DNA from: Trema orientale | Taxonomy: Eukaryota > Streptophyta > Magnoliopsida > Rosales > Cannabaceae | DNA: 64,000 nt | Assembly (NCBI GenBank): GCA_002914845.1 | Contig: JXTC01000415.1 | Location: 1 to 64,000 of the forward strand | Reading direction: 5' to 3' | Shown here: piece after piece, positions 35,863 through 47,285 of the stretch | Position numbering within the stretch: the first letter of the stretch is position 1 | Layout of the letters: every line of letters begins with the position of its first letter | Notes under the pieces: generated by a model | The model's database searches: none | The model's input: only the letters and a program-made list of their open reading frames with translations | Told to the model about the DNA's origin: nothing | Program-made: the position numbers and the translations under genes

Positions 35863-37637
35863 ACACAAAAGTTCCCAGGTTAATAATCTACTTTCAATCT
35901 TTCTTCCCATTCACTAATACTGACAACCAGACTCCATTTTTTTTTCCTTCCCTGTTGTATCGTTTCCTATTTAAGTTTACTACGGATATTTGAATATTTC
36001 AATCTATATTTATATTGCATTCAATATTGTGTTTTTTTTGTAAAGATTACAATAAGTAAAATGATCTTGTCTTTAATATTTGTAACTTCTTATGCAAGGC
36101 ATTAAGCGTGTATCATTTCTTTTGCAAGAACTGTGTCGCGCTAACATTTCTTTCTTAATTGAGAAATTTGCACCAAGTACTTCTTGTTGTGTTTTATATT
36201 TCACAAATACCTTTTTTTTTCTAATTTCATAAATACCATTTTTTTGGATATATAAAATATGTGTGATATACATTTACAATGTAAATTTTTACCTATGGTT
36301 TACATTTACAGTGTGAATTGGTACCTATAGGTGTCGTTTGGTATACAGGATAGGATATGATAGGATTGGACTATTTTAAAGAATTGGATTGGATTGGATG
36401 TGATAGAATTATTTCTTCCTCAAGAGCAACTAAATTGAAAATTGCATTTCAGATTGTCCTGCTTCCTGAAACATAGAATTTGACAAATTGATTACAAATT
36501 TAAGAAGAGACGGCAAACAGTGACGAAACCATTCAACTAAAACAGATCAAATAAGGAAAAAAGGAGATGTAATTGCAAACAGATCAAACTGAGTTGGTAA
36601 TTGTTGTTAGCATTTAAGATGGTTTCATGAAATTTTGCAGCTATATTCTTTTTGCCTTACTGAGTCTCTCTCGTTTTTATTTAATAAACGGAGTGCGAGG
36701 CCTCTGAAAAGGATAGAAAAGGATCAAATGCTTAACCAAAAAAAGAAAAGCTAAGGTCATACCTATCTTCACTAAAACAAATTGACAGGGGAAAAGTATT
36801 TTAAGTAACATCTTTGTAAAACAAGTCACAATTGTTTTGTTGTGTATTATAGTTGTAGACCATGTCATTGTCTTTGTTTTGTTCCTTGTTTTTCTTCCCT
36901 GCCCTTATCTGATCTCTTTTTTGGCTCTTGAATTTTGAAACTCCTACCTAAGAAAAAGTATATGAGCATATCTCTTTCTCTGGCCTTTGCACATGCGAAT
37001 ATAGGCCATTATATAGCTAAATCGACACTATCAATTCACTTAGGACAGACAGCAACATGGACAGTTTCTATAGGATCATCCCAAATCACGGCAAAGAAAA
37101 AAAATATATAATTATTCCTTTTTCATGTCATCAACTTAGTATGGCTAAAGAATAAGAATTCCACGGTCCACAACCACAAAAGTCCATGAAAAATAAATCA
37201 AAGCAAAAAATTATTGAAATCCCACTTCCCTATGCCATTGAAAAGGGTCATCATTTGTTTATTTACTATAAATAATGTCCAAACTCCATAATATATACTC
37301 AGATCAGCAAGACACCATTATAAAGAAGCAAAATAATCACATGACATTAGAGCTAAAGAACCCCAAAAGAAAACAGACATTAGACTGAATACAAAACCAG
37401 ATGTATGAAGAAAATTAGACATGGCAAAGCACAAGCAACTCATCATGGGTTCTAAGCTGATCATCACGAACCTACCAAATTTAATATTGTGTCTTTTTTC
37501 TTTTTGCAATAATTATTCGCACATAAATTCTCTAAAAAAATGATTGATTTCCACCTTTTATAGTTACTGTTGCAAATCTAATTCTAGAATTAGCTACTTA
37601 AATCAGTGATTAATCTTTTACTTTTTATTGCTTTCAG

Positions 37638-37815
37638 ATTCTTGAATGCTGGAATATTTGGTCATGGAACAGAGTCATGCCACACTCTGCCTCACTTGGC
37701 AACAAGAGCAGGATTGCTTGTTAGGATTAACACCCTCCTCCAAAGCTACTCTGGCATTAGATTTGAGATTTTGGAAGCCATGACTAAGCTCCTCAACAAC
37801 AATGTCACCCTATAA
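37638..37815 (+). pseudogene. Phenylalanine ammonia-lyase exon 2 fragment (PAL pseudogene)
   Basis: After a good splice acceptor (tgctttcag, ending 37637) the frame reads [19 protein letters not shown], then [15 protein letters not shown] and [18 protein letters not shown]. This is the start of PAL exon 2, whose family form is very close. In plant PAL genes the single intron splits an arginine codon just before FLNAG, and here the exon likewise begins with the last base of that codon. Similarity stops after NNNVT; two codons later a TAA ends the frame. The full enzyme has about 700 residues; exon 1, the MIO Ala-Ser-Gly active site and the rest are absent. It is therefore a fragment of about 58 codons with its upstream intron end, inside the element at 36330-38693. 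Confidence 0.85.
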
Positions 37816-38250
37816 TCACTGGCCCAATTTTCATTCTAAAGCTTACTATATCTTCTCAAACTTCACCTTTTTATCCATGGCCCCAGACTTGTCCTTCTCA
37901 TAAAGATTACTATTAGACTGAAGACCACTCAAACACAGATGCAAGATCCACAGCACAAATGCATTAATATTACGTTCTATTGAATCTAATCAACCCAAAA
38001 TTTCTTTCAGGTATTCTGTCAGACACTTTGTTTGCTGAAAATTAGATGCATAACCACCATAAAATGAAAAGAAAAAAATCCAATAAAGAATATGTGCAGT
38101 TGCAAATTCATGAGATTACAGCTTGAAGCATCTCAATCAAACTCCGTAGAAGAAAATAAACGATAACCTGATGCTTTCTAACATTCATGGAGAAATTTAG
38201 CAAAGAATACCAGAGACGCACTAGGTATACAGCTTCAGAGAGAGAGAGAG

Positions 38251-38450
38251 AGATACCTGATGCTTTGAAAGCCAAGCTTCGTGCAAATAGGGGGAGAGTC
38301 ACATCCCCAAGCATAGATAGACACGAGGAGAGAGATACAAAGCCAAGCTTTGAAAGCCAACCTTCAATGGACGAACTAGACGTAGAGCTTCAATGGCTGA
38401 ATAAAGAGAGATATACCTGATGCTTTGAAAGCCAAACTTCGTGCGAGAAG
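38251..38450. repeat. 160-bp direct repeat inside the PAL-carrying element
   Basis: ACCTGATGCTTTGAAAGCCA followed by AGCTTCGTGC occurs near 38255 and again near 38415, in each case followed by GGGAGAGTCAC/GGAGAGAGTCAC. A GA dinucleotide run (about 38236-38252) precedes the first copy. Confidence 0.65.
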
Positions 38451-39286
38451 GAGAGAGTCACAACCCTGAGCAGAGATGGATGTGAGAAGGAAGATGATCG
38501 TAAATGAGCAAGAGGAGCCCTAATCCCTCTCAATCCCAAATTCTGAGAGGGATAAAATTATCCCCTTCCAAGGGGACTATTATTGGATAGGATTATTTTT
38601 AATCCAATTATATGGACTCAAATTGTGAGAACAAACATGAGATAATTTTAATCCAATCCAATTATCCCCTTATTCGGCAATCCAAACAGGCCCATAATGT
38701 ATAATTAGAAATATATACCAATTATTATGTATAATTTTTATTTGTGAAATATATACCACGAGATAGATTTCATGTATAAAATATTTGTGCTATACATTTC
38801 TCCAAAAACGGGTCTATATAGTAATAAATATAACTCGCACTAGCATTTCTTCCTTCCCCTCTTAATTTACTAATTATTTTTGGGGCCAAAAGGTTCTTCT
38901 ACAGTCCTATTGAGATATGTCAAATCCACTACTTTTTCTTTCTCCAATTGTATTATTTGAGATCTGGACTCTATTAAAATAACTCATATTATAATATCAT
39001 TATAAAATATAAATAGAGTTCATATATCAAATAGTGATATAAGAAAGTGGTCCTAGCACTCCTTTCGGCTTATTTGGTGAACGTTTTATTTGTCCTACCA
39101 ATAGAAAAACTACTTTTTTTTCCTAAAGATTTGCTTTGTAATGCATTTTGTTTTGCTCCAAAAGGAATAGTTTACAATTTAAATTACATATTGAGATAAT
39201 CTCAATCCTATCCAATTCATGCCTTAATCTTTTTTGGGGAAATAAAAAAGCAGCACCTTTTGGTAGTTATAAATTGTTATCTATTA

Positions 39287-39850
39287 TTATTATTTTTTTG
39301 GATAAAAAACGAATCCGTTATTATAAATTATTAGAATCTTTTACAATAACAGACTATATTGGAAGAGGAGATTCTTCCAACCAAATAAGCTCATCTTCTA
39401 CTCTTAAGGTGAACTTAGCTAAACCATGTGCAGCTTTGTTAGCTTCACGAAACACATGTTTAACTGTGACATCAGGGAAAAAAAAAAAAAGCTAAACACA
39501 TCCAACAGTAGGTCATCAAACTCAGAATGGCAAATTGTGCCATTACTAAGAGCTTGTACTACTGTCAATGCATCCGACTCCAGAAACTGGAGATTTAGAC
39601 CAACATCCCTGGCTCATAGAAGAGAGATCACCAGGGCTTTTGCTTCGCTGTTCTTTGCTGATAATATATCAGTTACTTTTTTCGCCAATGTTGCCATGAC
39701 TTCGCCTTTTGCATTGCGAATAATAGCACCAACACCCACTGAACATGACTGAGTATTAATGGCCGCATCCACATTCATCTTGAAGCGGTCATCTGAGGGG
39801 GGAGATCAATTGATCTTCCTCCGTCGTGGTTCTAAAGGACCATCTATATT
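39287..39850 (-). mobile_element. LINE fragment with RNase H (RVT_3) domain
   Basis: The minus strand reads FKMNVDAAINTQSCSVGVG, IIRNAKGEVMATLAKK, then NSEAKALVISLL, an in-frame TGA (probably an altered TGG), ARDVG, LQFLESDALTVVQAL, a frameshift in a homopolymer near 39480-39490, then VTVKHVFREANKAAHGLAKF. This is the RNase H-like domain found at the end of plant LINEs and derived proteins. Catalytic acidic positions D (in NVDAA), E (in NSEA) and D (in ESDA) are visible. The tail continues to an A-run (plus-strand T-run near 39290). It is inactive. Confidence 0.8.
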
Positions 39851-40439
39851 ATGACCACTAGTAAAAGGATTAGAAAATCTAAATTCTCACAAAATAAGGG
39901 CGAATACTGTGGTCAAAAAATTTCAAAACAAAAGTTTACAAAGCCAAATAGTAAAATAAGGAAATACCATTATTTCGGTAGTCGACTTCGACCTCTGTTA
40001 TCATACCATGGGTGTTACAGATTGTCTCATAAAGTAATGGGACTTGTCATATTTAAAACCTCATTACGGACATAGAAGACTACAACGCACTGAAGGAAAT
40101 ACAATTTAGAATTGTTAAAATAATCAGCATAAAAGATAGAGGATAAAAAATGTCCTTCGTTAATCCAAATTGTTTAATCATATGAGCTATGGAATCAGGA
40201 AGTATGTATTATAAATTCGAAGCAAAGAAAGAGACAAGAAGAGACTAAAGGACGAAAGATACATTATGGGAGCAAAAACAAAAGAAAATATTCAGCATTA
40301 GAATTGTTATAGTGCCACCAGAATTGAAATTAAAGAATTTTTTACAGGAAAATTATAGGACATTGGAATAATCAGACAATATTCTCTACCATTAGTTAGT
40401 ACCCACCTTGGAGCCAATAGAATTTGCATAAAGTTAAAA

Positions 40440-40545
40440 TTGAAAGTCTCATCATGGGGAGATATAACAGTCCCAACGTGGGGAGATATAAAAGTCCCAT
40501 CATGGAGAGATAATAACATCCTAATATGGGGAGACTAGATCCATC
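40440..40545 (+). repeat. CATGGGGAGATA minisatellite
   Basis: Four diverged units of the type GTCCCATCATGGGGAGATATAA. Related units occur at 41490-41580 and, inverted, at 47180-47285. Confidence 0.6.
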
Positions 40546-41285
40546 ATGATTCTTTTTTTTTTTTTTTTTAGTGTACATTTACTATGATTCTTAGTAAGAT
40601 AATACTTTGTGAAGGAACAAAAGAAGATAATGAATCATCTTAATTAAAATTATACCAAAACCCACCAACAGATAAAGATGTACTTTTATCTCTTGAATTT
40701 TCTATTTTGTTAATTATTTTGTTTATACGAAAATCCAAAAAAGATTTAAGCAAATCTCAGGTTAGCATTAACAAAAAAACCACAAACGACAAATTAAAAT
40801 AACAAGATACATAAATATATGCCAAAAAATCCTATTAAAAATGGTTGAAATAAGATAAATACAAAAAACGGAAACTAGAAACCATGATCAGAATTCTAGT
40901 AGATTCGATCTAATTGAATCATAAATAAAAAATATATATATACAATTATGGCAAATTATTTGAACATGCGATCGTGGATAGGTTGGGAGTATTATTTGGA
41001 GAAATTTAGGGGTACTAAATTATATTTATTTTATTATTATTTATTTATTTATTTATTTATATTCAAAAAAGATAAAATAAAAGAGGATAACCGCTTGTTT
41101 CTGGCTTTTTTTTTTAATGAATATCATAAGGGTATGCAAAAAAAGATTGTATTTATCTTCAGATATGAACAAATAACTATATTAAATACGATCATAAGTG
41201 TACTATTTAAATTGTTTGGTTCAAAATGCTTCGTAAAGATTATTGTTTCCTCACTTTTCAAAATTCGTTTTTCAAAAAATACTAT

Positions 41286-41346
41286 ATTAATGCTTGAATA
41301 ATAATATTATTAGTATTTTTATTAATGCTTGAATAATAATATTATT
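41286..41346 (+). repeat. 35-bp tandem duplication
   Basis: ATTAATGCTTGAATAATAAT followed by ATTATT occurs at 41286 and again at 41321. Confidence 0.8.
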
Positions 41347-41489
41347 GGATTGAGAGAAACGAGAAACTCAAAAGGGGATTTGGGAGAAGCAAACATCAAA
41401 ACTGGTGGAATTGAAGGATATTATTAAAATAGAAACAATATCAAATTAAATTTGCATAAAAGAGAAAAACTCCACAAAAAGAGTGAAAT

Positions 41490-41580
41490 AAACTCCCATT
41501 ACGGGGAGACAATAGACTCCACATTGGGAGTGAAAAGAACTCAAAGTAAGGGAGACAATAAATTCCACAAAGGGTGATTG
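41490..41580 (+). repeat. Diverged copy of the GGGGAGA minisatellite
   Basis: Units such as ACTCCCATTACGGGGAGACA, ACTCCACATTGGGAGTG and AAGTAAGGGAGACAATAAA resemble the array at 40440. Confidence 0.45.
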
Positions 41581-41723
41581 CCTTATTTTTTAATTGTTAT
41601 CTGTTGTCAAGTAAATTATAAATTGGAGTGTTACAATCGCACGTGTCTAACTAATTTCATCTCTATTTTGGGAACCAATGTATTCTCCACTATGGACCTA
41701 CCACCATAGATGGTTGGGTTTTT

Positions 41724-42245
41724 CTACAGGTGTAAATTGGGCCGCCCAAGCCCAGCCCAAATCCAAACTTTTGGGTTTGGGCCGGCTCCGGCTTTTGGGT
41801 TTTAAGAAAGTTTCGGGCTGGGTCAGGCCATGTTTAGATTAGTAAAAGTTATGCCCAATGCCTAGTCTTAAAAGATTCGAGCTCTAATATAGGATCGAGC
41901 TTCGGGCTTTATGTTCAGGTTCAGACTTTTAGACCCCAAATTAGTATATATATATACATTGGAATAAGGAAATAGTGAAAGAATTTTTTTTTTTTTTGAG
42001 CACAATTACAAAACAATATTTATACTTTAATTTAAAAAAATGGGCTTTTTTTTAAAAAAAAAACAGTTATTATATTTTTTGAGTTTCGGGCTTTTTAAAT
42101 CGGGCTTTAGGTTCGGATTTCAAGTTTGGGCCGAGTTTCAGGCTGGGTTCATGTGAAAAATATTAGGCCCAAGTCCAACTCTAAGGATAATTGGGTTCGA
42201 GCTGAATTCGGACTATGTCGGGTTCGGGCCAAGTTGGAATTATAC
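41724..42245. mobile_element. GC-rich inverted-repeat element
   Basis: The left part is rich in GGGCC, CCCAGCCC and CGGGCT words (GTGTAAATTGGGCCGCCCAA). The right part has GGGCTTTAGGTTCGG, TTGGGCCGAG and TCGGGTTCGGGCCAAG in complementary order, with AT-rich DNA between. It resembles widespread non-autonomous plant DNA elements with GGGCC-rich ends. Boundaries are approximate. Confidence 0.45.
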
Positions 42246-42509
42246 TTTTTTCAAACTAACCCATCGAGTTTTGGGTTTTCGGGCTCTTTTTATACCCTTA
42301 AGTTTTTCGTACGTCTCGAAATTATTCGCAATTTTTGATTATGCATTTATTATTGCAAGTTTTGTTAAAAAATTAATGATAATCAAGTTGAAAATTCATA
42401 TAAAAAATAGGTTTAACATATATTATTTTTATAAAAGTTGTGATCTTTCGAAAAGTCTGTTCGTTGTACTACTTAAAAAGAGAAAAGTTTATCCATTTCT
42501 AGTATCTTT

Positions 42510-42830
42510 TAGGAATTATTTGAATCATTAAATTGACTCCTTGAAAACAACACATACAATGCGAGGTGGAATATCTTCCAACCATATTGAGTCAATGTCA
42601 TCCTAAGTAAAAATTTGCATGCCATATGGCACATGTGAGCGAGGAGGACCCATTGTTGCATGATAATTATTTTGATAAGAGGTTGCCCATGAGACAATAT
42701 CCTCTGTAGTACGTGAAATTTGCTCGTGGACCTTGTTGTTTCTCTCAAACCAATTACACCATTCTATGATCAAAATCCATTCCCGTATGTAATTTTACCC
42801 TTTTCTCATCATGAGTCTCGAAATCAAACA
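42510..42830 (-). mobile_element. LINE fragment with internal deletion
   Basis: The minus strand reads EWCNWFERNNKVHEQ, then TTEDIVSWATSYQNNY, and further on DSIWLEDIPPRIV. The first part matches the W-x-ERN-x-H region between zf-RVT and RNase H in plant LINEs. The last part matches the C-terminal end (compare ELIWLEESPLP at 39380). The RNase H domain that should lie between is missing. Confidence 0.55.
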
Positions 42831-43518
42831 AGAACAACTCATTTCTTTGAAAGAAAATGGTAGTTGAGTGGCTTTCCAGACCAATTTGGCATAATAGCAA
42901 TGACACAGAGCATTGTATGTAACACTCCTTATCTGTTTCACTATATAAGCAATTTCTTGTACTTTATAGGTTTAGAAGCTAAGAAAGAGTATAAATATTA
43001 TGTCTGAATAAGTAAGCGACTAGAATTTGGATTCTTAAGACTCATTAAGCATATTATTTAAATTGGGATAATTCACGTTTCTCGCTAGAAATCAATTACA
43101 TTGAGCAGGTCAAGAGGTCTTATAATGTGTTTTTGGATAATTCAAGTTGCTTGCTTATGTGGTATCTATTTGCTTGCTTAGATGATTCACCACTTGCCAC
43201 CATTAGAAAGCCCCATTTGGAAAAACACATGGCAAAATTATATGAAACCTAAGCCTGACAAATCATTCAAAGTTTGTAGTAATAGCCACTAAAAAATGTT
43301 TTAAGCCTGACATATCATTCGCCACTTCACGTCTTATGATTCATGGCCTTGGTGAATATGAACCCTAGCTTTGGTGATTTGCTTGTGAGGTGGCAAGAAA
43401 CGCCACTAAAAAATGTTTTAAGTCTGCCAACAACATATTTAAAAGAGTCTAACTGACTGTAGGCTTAGTAAATCCGTAAAATTAGCTTTCCCTAGAAAGC
43501 ATGCCACCTCAAGCTTAG

Positions 43519-44272
43519 AGATACAACAATGGGCTACCCGGGCTCATTTAGGCAGATCTATCGAGGTCGCCGACCAGGCTGGCCCACGAAGAAAAAGAGC
43601 GGCACAGCCTATTCCATAGGCTATCTACGAGCCAAGATGGGCTGGCCCATAATAGCCCATTGTGGGACAGCTCATTCTAGTTCAAAAAAAAACATTTTAT
43701 TTAACTTTAAAGTTATTTTTTGTGAAATCCTAAATAATTTATATGCAATTATACATTAATTTAAGTGTTAATTAATATAATAATAAAAAATATTTACTAA
43801 TATTAGAAAAACTAATATGGATGGAACTAAATAATTAAGTAAACTATTAATAAAACCTTTATTTATGATTGTCTCATTAAAAATCTCACAAGTAAAATTA
43901 AGTAAGATAATACAAAACCTTAGTTTAGTACTGAAAAAATAATATAAAATGTTTAAGATTATACAGAACAAAATTAAAAAAAAAATAGTAAAACAAAAAA
44001 AATATAAAATTAAAAATTGAATGGGCTAGAATAGGCCAGCACACGATGGGCCAGAATGGGTCGGCCCGCCTTGGCCTATCACGGGCTAGCCCGTCCTAGC
44101 CCAAGCCCAACCCATCTTATGAACTTTAGTTAGTCGGGTCGGGCTGGCCAGCGGGTCATAATATCATGGCCTAGCCCAGCCCATAACTAGTAGACAGGTT
44201 GGACCGACCCATCTACAGTACTAGGATGGACCTAGGCCAGCCCATGGGTCGCGGTCCAAAATTGCATCTTTA
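43519..44272. mobile_element. GGCCCA-rich inverted-repeat element
   Basis: Dense GGGCT, GGCCCA, GCTGGCCC and CCCATGGGTC words occur in both terminal thirds (43520-43680 and 44020-44270), in inverted relation, around an AT-rich core. It has no coding potential. The type is similar to 41724-42245 but the sequence differs. Confidence 0.45.
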
Positions 44273-44275
44273 CTC

Positions 44276-47170
44276 CTACGAAAAGCTAGCTATTCACCTC
44301 TAAAGTCATCAAGTTCACCTAACACCACAAGGGAGCACGAAATTGAGACCAATAAGAATATAAAGTTAGAGAGAAAAAAAAAAAGGTTGTAATCAATTTA
44401 GTGGTTATAATACACAAGAAATATAACAAAAGATCTTAAGATTAAGCAAGATTCTCACCTATTACACATGGTTATATGTTATGATTCATTTATACTTATG
44501 TTTCCACATGAATTTATGATCATGATATCATGCATATAGTACTTTTAAAAGCGAATAGTACTAAATCCAAGATTGTCAATTAGTAATAACTTCAAGATTA
44601 TCGATACTCACACTTAAGCTGGATCAGAGATATTTAGAATTCCCAGCTTGCTTGTGAATATTTCAAAGGATTGCTTTGGAAGCCCTTTTGTCTCTTTTAG
44701 TTGTTTTCTAGTAAGAATACACATCATACATATCAAATTACTATCTAGCTTTTCTTTACTGAAATCATTATCTACTTCAACATATTTGGTACGATCATAT
44801 TGAAGTGGGTTATAGATGATACTTCTCGCATCTTTGTTATCATTTTGTTTTTATGGATGGTAAACCTTAATAAGGTACTTAAAGTTGACATCACTCAGAC
44901 AAGGCTGCCTAGATGGTTGTTTGCAAAATTCAAAGTTAAGACTTTAATAAACCTACCTTAGCAACCAAATTCCTTTGATTGCGATGTATTTGTGGCTAAT
45001 TTCATAGAGGGTTGTGACTTAAAGCATTTATCTACTAAAAATATAATATCTTAGTTACTAATTGCAAAACAATGCAAATATAGTACTAAGTTGTTATGGC
45101 TAACATATTTTTTCGGTCTTATTCTTAATATTATAGTATAGTAGTGATGATGAGAGGGCCATATCTAGGAATATAAATGGGGTGAAGCGGGGCCAGAGAA
45201 TACTCCCCCCATCCCCATCTCTGGTTAAACGGGGTAGGGAACCCCCGACGAGTTCTATGTCTAGTCATTTGTATATTAAAAAATAGTAAAAAAATAAACA
45301 AAAAGATAAAATATAATTAATTAACTATAATAATTCAAATTAGCCATAAATATTATATTTTAATTGTTAAAATATTTATTTTATATCTATTTTATAGATA
45401 TAATATATATATAATATATAGAAATATATTTACTAAGATAAGTATACGAAATGGGTTTGGGGTGGGTTTTTTATTTCTTGACCCCGCCCTGGGGAGGAAT
45501 TTTAGTCCCTGTCCCCGCCCTTGTTCCCTATTTAGGTAATGGAGTGGGTCCTCAAAGCCTTGCCGAGTGAAATTGACATCTTTAGCTATATTAGCAGGGC
45601 TTCGTATAATTATCACTACTAGTTTTGCTCTACATTTTTTCGGAAAAAAAATTATTTTTGGTTTTTTTTTTTTCCATTACACTTTTAATATTTTTTTCCC
45701 TTAATTTTACTCTAGCAAATTTATTGTTTTCCATACTTGATTTTGTTCTACTCACTATGATTCTTCAACTATCTTTTGCATATACATATATATTAAATAT
45801 ATTGCCATAGGTTTATTGTTTCTATTTTTAATTTGTCTTCATAAATTCTCATTTATCATAAAATGCATTGTATAAAGTATTGTATATTATTCTTTATAAA
45901 TCACCAAGCACAATGTAGATACAATGCTATATCTTGGTACAAGAGGAAGAGTTAGCCACCTCCCCAAGCATTAATAGTTGTGGCCCTTCAATTTGAGATC
46001 TGTTCACAAAGGGATTTCTACTATGTTTATTTATTTAGACACAATTTGTTGTAGAATAGTTGCTATCGTTTGAAGTTTTCGGACCACGGAATATCTCAAA
46101 AAACTTTTTTTCCAGTTAATTCAAGTATTTTGGGTCGTCAATGGAAGTTTTCGCCAAAAAAATTCAAATCCATAACATCTTTTTAGGAAAATATTTCGTA
46201 TATCCCAATGCAAGACCTGGAAATCTCAAAAGGAAAAGACATTAAGGCCTATTATTATGGCAGAGAGTATGCTTTTACTCATCGGAACCCATATCCCTGC
46301 CTATTACTTACTACTCGTGGGATTATTCATTATCTTTTTCTAAACCCATCGTTATGTCATTATTTCTCATTACATATTTGATTATTTTTATGGCATAGTT
46401 ATAAAGATTGAGACACACTTTCAGATAGCTTGAAAATTAAATATTTTGCATGCTAAACGAAAAAAAAAGTTGAAAACTTGTTAGTCTTTTATATTAGATC
46501 TTACATAGCAAATTTTATATCTACTTATGTTTTATAAGTATCTACTTGTATTCCTCTAAAAAAAACAAGTATCTACTTGTATAAAAATAATGTTAGGAGA
46601 GGTGCAGATTCCAAATTTGTCACTTATAAGTGCAAAATTTTATATATATATATAAGAAAGATTAATGTGAGATATGACACGTTATTTTTTTTTTTAATTT
46701 CTCTCTCAAGTAACATTGGTCTTAATATATTTTATTTAAATATTTAATGGACTTACATGTTAATACACCTTAAAATTTGTCTTTGGTGTTGTAGCTCTGT
46801 GCCAGTGGGTCTCTGTCTTTTGCAAGAAGAAGGCAAGCACATGTAAATGAACTTTGACATAATAAAAGCATTTGCTAACGAAACTCATTTGACCTTTAAT
46901 GGAGTTGATGTACTCTTATTATGTTTCATTCATTCATTTTTTGATAACATTTTTCTGTGTCTCTTTGCTTTGTATATAGATTGACTCTAGAAAAAGGAAG
47001 AGGATACTTAACTTCAAGACATCGATATTGTAATGCTCTTTTTATTTTAAAAAAAAATTTGACATTTTTACTATCGCTTATAAAAAAACTTTTGAGAAGA
47101 GGATCAGGTCAACGTATCTTCCAACGAAAAAGCTAAAGAAAAAGAATAGAAAAAGGAAAGAATCGAGACA
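44276..47170. other. Intergenic AT-rich DNA
   Basis: No recognisable gene was found. Apart from the G-rich element listed at 45162-45590, it consists of AT-rich sequence with short random frames on both strands. Confidence 0.4.
45162..45590. mobile_element. GGGGCGGGG-type inverted-repeat element
   Basis: The left part has AAATGGGGTGAAGCGGGG and CCCCCCATCCCCATC; the right part has GACCCCGCCCTGGGGAGG and CCTGTCCCCGCCCTTG. The outer words ATCTAGGAATATAAATGGGG and (right, complemented) AGCTAAAGATGTCAATTTCA are related. It is probably a non-autonomous DNA transposon with approximate ends. Confidence 0.45.
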
Positions 47171-47179
47171 AATATAGTC

Positions 47180-47285
47180 GGACTCATATCTCTCCATGTT
47201 AGGATGTTTTTATCTTCCTATGATGAAACATTTTTATCTCCACATGATGGGACTTCATATCTCCCCATGTTAGTACTTTTACTTA
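47180..47285 (-). repeat. Inverted copy of the CATGGGGAGATA minisatellite
   Basis: CATATCTCTCCATGTTAGGA, TATCTCCACATGATGGGAC and CATATCTCCCCATGTTAG are complements of the units at 40440-40545. Confidence 0.55.

Larger units (their letters stand above)
36330..38693. mobile_element. Tourist/PIF-like element carrying a captured PAL fragment
   Basis: The left end is GGTGTCGTTTGG and the right end, reverse-complemented, is GGGCCTGTTTGG. Both continue into GGATTGGATTGG-rich sequence (near 36388 on the left, and as complement near 38652 on the right). ATA flanks both sides (36327-36329 and 38694-38696), a plausible 3-bp target duplication of the PIF/Harbinger type. The TIR identity is only moderate (8 of 12 in the outer bases), so boundaries are probable, not certain. 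The interior holds a PAL exon fragment and a 160-bp direct repeat, and no transposase. Confidence 0.5.

Noticed and set aside
36400..37600. Possible further PAL sequence upstream of the exon fragment
   Set aside because: I searched both strands for exon 1 landmarks such as a GVTTGFG-type motif and saw none. Only the probable intron 3' end adjoins the fragment.
37638..37815. Functional PAL gene
   Set aside because: Only about 58 of roughly 700 codons are present. No exon 1, active-site segment or C-terminal half was found within the window.
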